Shown piece after piece: positions 61,031 through 64,000 of a DNA stretch of 64,000 nucleotides (position 1 is the first letter of the stretch; each line of letters starts with the position of its first letter). Origin of the DNA: an uncultured Erysipelotrichaceae bacterium. Lineage in GTDB: Bacteria; Bacillota_I; Bacilli_A; RF39; UBA660. The DNA lies in the NCBI GenBank assembly GCA_902775285.1, contig CACYLI010000004.1, forward strand, positions 1 to 64,000, read 5' to 3'. Below the pieces are notes generated by a model, which had not been told where the DNA came from, ran no database searches, and worked only from the letters and a program-made list of their open reading frames with translations. Position numbers and translations under genes: made by a program.

Positions 61031-61606
61031 ATGATTATTGGAATTGATATGGATGATACCATATGTTCAACTAATGAATTAATTATTGAAGAAGCAGATA
61101 AGTATGATAAAGAAGTACTTGGTGGTAGTGGAGTAAAAGATATAAATGCATATGAGTTTACTGAAATGATGGGTTGGCCAAAAGAAATGAAAGGTCAGTT
61201 TTTTGCAGATAGACTTGAATATATTATGTCTCATTCACCAATTAAAGATGGTGCTCGTGAAGTAATTAATAGACTTCATGATAATGGATGCAAAATAATT
61301 ATTATTTCATTTAGAAAAGATAAATATTTAAAAGATCCATATAAATTAACTATAGATTGGTTAAAAGAAAATGATATTAAATATGATAAAGTATATGTAA
61401 ATACAGGAACTAAAGAAGATGAATGTATTGAAAATAATGTAAATTTATTTATAGATGATAAAGAAAGTCATTGTGAAGATGTAAATCGTGTAGGAATTGA
61501 TGTTTTATTGTTTACTAATGCATATAATCATGATGAAAAAAGATTTAAAAGAGTAGATAATTGGTATCAAGTAGAAGAATATGTTAAGGAGAAATATAAT
61601 GGATGA
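61031..61606 (+). CDS. 5'(3')-deoxyribonucleotidase-like HAD phosphatase
   Basis: 191 aa. HAD family NT5C type: DMDDT (6-10), [10 protein letters not shown] (motif II), [10 protein letters not shown] (motif IV). It probably dephosphorylates nucleoside monophosphates. Inserted between ruvA and ruvB, which are usually adjacent. Overlaps ruvB by 8 bases. AGGAGG precedes ATG. Confidence 0.85.
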   Translation: MIIGIDMDDTICSTNELIIEEADKYDKEVLGGSGVKDINAYEFTEMMGWPKEMKGQFFADRLEYIMSHSPIKDGAREVINRLHDNGCKIIIISFRKDKYLKDPYKLTIDWLKENDIKYDKVYVNTGTKEDECIENNVNLFIDDKESHCEDVNRVGIDVLLFTNAYNHDEKRFKRVDNWYQVEEYVKEKYNG

Positions 61607-62618
61607 AAGAATAGTAAGTAATCATGAACTAGAAGCAGATACATTTGAAAAAAATATTAGACCAGATTCATTTGATGAATATATTGGTCAAACAGATGTA
61701 AAAGAAAATATTAAAGTATTTGTTAAAGCTGCTAAAATGAGAAATACTAGTCTAGATCATGTCTTATTATATGGCCCTCCTGGACTTGGAAAAACAACTC
61801 TTGCTCATATTATTGCAAATGAACTTGGAAGTAATATTAAAACATCTAGTGGACCTACAATAGAAAAAAGTGGTGATTTAGCCGCAATTCTTTCCACTTT
61901 AGAACCAAATGATGTCTTATTTATTGATGAAATACATAGAATTCCAAGATATATTGAAGAGATTCTATATAGTGCAATGGAAGATTTTAAATTAGATATT
62001 ATTATTGGAAGTGAAGGACAAAGTAGAAATATCAAAATTGACTTACCTCCTTTTACATTAGTTGGAGCAACTACTAGAGCTGGAGATCTTTCAAGTCCAT
62101 TAAGAGATAGATTTGGTATTGTTTCTAAACTAGAGTTTTATACAGATGATGAACTTACTCAAATAGTAGAAAGAACTGCTAGAGTAATTGGTGCTAAAAT
62201 TAATAAAAATGCCGCTCATGAAATAGCTATTCGTAGTCGTAAAACTCCTAGAATTGCTAATAGATTATTAAAAAGAGTAAGTGATTTTGCTTTAGTTGAA
62301 GGTGCTAAAACAATTGATATAGATATTGTTAAAAAGTCATTGGAACGTCTTAAAATAAATGAAAATGGTCTTGATAGTACTGATGTAGAGTATTTAATGA
62401 GTATTATAAAGAAATTTAATGGAGGTCCTGTTGGAATTGAATCAATAGCATCATCTATTGGAGAAGAAGCTACTACTATTGAAGATGTAATAGAACCATT
62501 TTTGCTTCAACAAGGATATGTTAAAAGAACATCAAGAGGTAGAATAGTAACTGAAAAAACATATAGAGAATTTAAAATAAATGAACAAAAAACACTATTT
62601 GATTATGACATCATTTAG
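61599..62618 (+). CDS. ruvB: Holliday junction branch migration helicase RuvB
   Basis: 339 aa from ATG 61599 after AAGGAG; the longer frame starts inside the preceding gene. AAA+ motor with [11 protein letters not shown] (Walker A), [10 protein letters not shown] (Walker B) and [18 protein letters not shown] (sensor 1 and arginine finger), and a C-terminal winged helix ([16 protein letters not shown]). It drives branch migration with RuvA. The stop codon is part of the terminator. Confidence 0.98.
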   Translation: MDERIVSNHELEADTFEKNIRPDSFDEYIGQTDVKENIKVFVKAAKMRNTSLDHVLLYGPPGLGKTTLAHIIANELGSNIKTSSGPTIEKSGDLAAILSTLEPNDVLFIDEIHRIPRYIEEILYSAMEDFKLDIIIGSEGQSRNIKIDLPPFTLVGATTRAGDLSSPLRDRFGIVSKLEFYTDDELTQIVERTARVIGAKINKNAAHEIAIRSRKTPRIANRLLKRVSDFALVEGAKTIDIDIVKKSLERLKINENGLDSTDVEYLMSIIKKFNGGPVGIESIASSIGEEATTIEDVIEPFLLQQGYVKRTSRGRIVTEKTYREFKINEQKTLFDYDII

Positions 62619-62630
62619 TGTTTTCTTTTT
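62589..62630 (+). terminator. ruvB terminator
   Basis: AAAACACTA (62589-62597) / TAGTGTTTT (62616-62624) with an 18-base loop, then T-rich tail. The TAG stop lies in the right arm. Confidence 0.7.
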
Positions 62631-62640
62631 ATATTAAATG

Positions 62641-62649
62641 TGTTATAAT
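62641..62649 (+). promoter_or_regulatory. Extended -10 promoter of the 62667 gene
   Basis: TGT-TATAAT (62641-62649). Start expected near 62656, only about 11 bases before ATG 62667. Confidence 0.65.
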
Positions 62650-62666
62650 ATTAAATCGTGATTTTT

Positions 62667-63581
62667 ATGATTGAAAGTTTAGGGGATAAATCAAAATTTA
62701 ATAGTAAAGATATTGAAGCAATAGTTGAAACTTGTGTTTTTGAAAGTATTGTTACTTTTGGAAACTTTTTTGATTTACTTGGTATTGATAGTAGTCTTTT
62801 TACTCATTTAATGGATAATAGAATTATAATTGATTATACTAGTGAATTTGGAAGCGCTATTGCATGTTATTTATCTAATGAAAATGGAGATAATACTATT
62901 CATATAGGAGCAATATATATTAATAATTTATTAGATATACTAAAGAAAAATAATAATATCGTCGAATATAAAAATATAATTGATGAGATAACTGCAACTA
63001 TAGTTCATGAAGTGATTCATTCTAATAGAGATATTTATATTAATAATAGTATAAATCTTAATAATTTAATGCATTATGAAGAAAAATTTTTTAATATTCA
63101 TTATACTAAATTAAATAAAGATTTTTATGGAGTATCTTCAGATCATTTATGGAGTTTTAATGAAGATATTAGTACTCTTAGTCTAGATGAAATAAGAAAA
63201 TATAGAGAAAAGCTAATTAGACAAATTGGTATAGAAGAATCATTAACTGAAGCCTTTGCTAATATAATGGTTTTCCATAAAAATAAAAAAGAATTAAAAA
63301 TAAAAGAATTTTGTAATTTAATGTTGAATTCTAATTTAAGTGATAATTTAAACGCTGCTTTTTATTTAATATCTAATATGAGTATTAATGATATTAAATG
63401 GTTTTATTTATCTAGTTATGAAGATATTTATAATGATAGATTTTATACATTATTTAATAAAGATTATAATAGAATAATTTCATATTTTTATAATTTTTAT
63501 ATTAATGAAAAAAAGAAACCTCATCAAGAAAGTAAATATGATAAATGTATTAAATTAATAGATAAGCATTTAAAAAAGTAA
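62667..63581 (+). CDS. HExxH metallopeptidase-like protein (304 aa)
   Basis: 304 aa from ATG 62667, or 307 aa from the in-frame GTG at 62658. HEVIH (114-118) and GIEESLTEAF (Glu191 or Glu195 as third ligand) give a gluzincin-type zinc site. No signal peptide or membrane segment. The leader is about 2 to 11 bases with no Shine-Dalgarno, so initiation is probably leaderless or nearly so. No terminator of its own is visible: the IS3 end begins 13 bases after the stop. Confidence 0.75.
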   Translation: MIESLGDKSKFNSKDIEAIVETCVFESIVTFGNFFDLLGIDSSLFTHLMDNRIIIDYTSEFGSAIACYLSNENGDNTIHIGAIYINNLLDILKKNNNIVEYKNIIDEITATIVHEVIHSNRDIYINNSINLNNLMHYEEKFFNIHYTKLNKDFYGVSSDHLWSFNEDISTLSLDEIRKYREKLIRQIGIEESLTEAFANIMVFHKNKKELKIKEFCNLMLNSNLSDNLNAAFYLISNMSINDIKWFYLSSYEDIYNDRFYTLFNKDYNRIISYFYNFYINEKKKPHQESKYDKCIKLIDKHLKK

Positions 63582-63593
63582 TAGATTTTGATA

Positions 63594-63636
63594 TGAACCC
63601 TATTTAGGAGACATTAATTAAAAAGTATTTAATTAA
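63594..63636. mobile_element. Left end of an IS3-family element (putative terminal repeat)
   Basis: TGAACCC...GGAGACA (63594-63613) resembles the terminal sequences of IS3/IS150-type elements, and lies 13 bases after the 62667 gene stop. Next is an AT palindrome, TTAATTAAA (63614-63622) / TTTAATTAA (63628-63636). The matching terminal repeat lies outside the window, so the exact end is unproven. Confidence 0.4.
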
Positions 63637-63664
63637 AAAGAGAAAAAATTATTTTTCTTTTTTT
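63636..63664. terminator. Hairpin at the transposase 3' end
   Basis: AGAAAAA (63641-63647) / TTTTTCT (63652-63658) with T-runs on both strands, including the transposase stop. It may end both the transposase and the 62667 transcript. Confidence 0.6.
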
Positions 63665-64000
63665 GTGTAAGTTTTTCTCTTTTTCTTAACTTTTGACTTT
63701 AATCTAGTTGTATTGTAAAATAATATCCATTCTTCTACAAGTTGAATATATTCTTGTAAAGATGTAATATTATTATTGTACAAAGTTTCTTTTTTAAGAA
63801 GTGAGTGCCAACTCTCTATTGGAGAGTCGTCAATTGGAGTACCTTTTCGCGACATAGATATTTGTATTCCATTTGATTCACATATAGCTTTGTACTCATA
63901 AGATGTATATTGGAATCCTTGGTCACTATGAATGATCAATCCATGTACATCTTTTTCTTTGTATAAAGCTTGATTCAAAGTGTCCATTACTAGTTTATTA
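63649..64000 (-). CDS. IS3-family transposase, C-terminal part (5' end outside window)
   Basis: 117 residues are readable and the frame remains open to the window edge; Met at 63987 is internal, not the start. HSDQGFQYTS carries the second catalytic Asp and SMSRKGTPIDDSPIESWHSL the catalytic Glu of the DDE integrase core, as in IS150/IS3 OrfB. The end WILFYNTTRLKSK is also typical. It ends with a basic tail (KKKRKTYTKKEK). Whether the element is intact cannot be judged here. Confidence 0.9.
   Translation of the reverse strand, partial: NKLVMDTLNQALYKEKDVHGLIIHSDQGFQYTSYEYKAICESNGIQISMSRKGTPIDDSPIESWHSLLKKETLYNNNITSLQEYIQLVEEWILFYNTTRLKSKVKKKRKTYTKKEK

Noticed and set aside
1-64000. UGA=Trp genetic code as in Mycoplasma
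   Set aside because: Several genes end in TGA at the expected length (uvrC, spoIIP, 33749), and Trp is TGG throughout.
1-64000. CRISPR arrays, rRNA and tRNA genes
   Set aside because: No regularly spaced repeats and no recognisable rRNA or tRNA sequence seen by eye; a tRNA scan would settle it.

Overview
The window is gene-dense, very AT-rich DNA from a low-GC Gram-positive (Firmicutes/Bacillota) bacterium. Support comes from PolC, DnaB/DnaI primosome proteins, T-box leaders, YqeG/YqeH, TmcAL, WalJ, SpoIIP and a SigK-type sigma factor. UGA is a normal stop (spoIIP, uvrC and the gene at 33749 end in TGA), so this is not a UGA=Trp Mycoplasma. Small intergenic gaps, DUF285 and glycine-rich surface proteins and many short lineage-specific proteins suggest a reduced-genome, probably gut-associated Bacilli lineage near Erysipelotrichales/RF39; that placement is inference. 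No rRNA, tRNA or CRISPR array was seen.

Layout. 1-3460: tail of a glycine-rich protein, then a T-box and ileS. 3525-8032: a GLUG-like protein, a SigK-like sigma factor, and two paralogous membrane/coiled-coil proteins on the minus strand. 8336-11350: anaerobic ribonucleotide reductase, in which the glycyl-radical segment is a separate 52-aa gene between nrdD and nrdG. 11425-15177: a 1250-aa secreted repeat/glycine-rich protein. 15255-22848: obg, three unknown genes, then yqeG-yqeH-mutL-small ORF-miaA. 22860-26622: transglutaminase-like protein, rpsT, spoIIP plus a small membrane protein, a one-domain YigZ, and an unknown gene. 26671-32378: uvrC, unknown genes, dnaB-dnaI. 32436-37795: a run of lineage-specific genes, including a cadherin-like membrane protein, an HExxH protein, a glucosaminidase and a possible ADP-ribosyltransferase fold. 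38055-47102: T-box-lysS (with a tRNA-binding tail), polC-walJ-DUF1292-HExxH protein. 47205-54425: alr, ATP-grasp, MurJ/SpoVB flippase, C26 amidotransferase, polA. 54434-63581: tmcAL, rpmF, pilin-like DUF285 protein, YvlD-like protein, lgt, rlmB, sigH-like gene, ruvA, nucleotidase, ruvB, HExxH protein. 63594-64000: end of an IS3-family element.

Gene organisation is compact. Most transcription units end in a short hairpin with a T-run that often overlaps the stop codon, followed closely by a sigma-A promoter, commonly with an extended -10 (TGn-TATAAT). In three places the -35 hexamer of the next promoter lies inside the previous terminator hairpin.

The observations most worth following are: (1) an anaerobic ribonucleotide reductase whose glycyl-radical site is on a separate 52-aa polypeptide; (2) ribosomal protein L32 made with an N-terminal leader resembling the Prp-protease site of L27 precursors and with no internal start codon at the usual N-terminus; (3) three unrelated-looking cytoplasmic HExxH proteins, two of which appear to be translated from leaderless or nearly leaderless mRNAs; (4) a LysRS-Trbp111 fusion; (5) promoters embedded in terminators.
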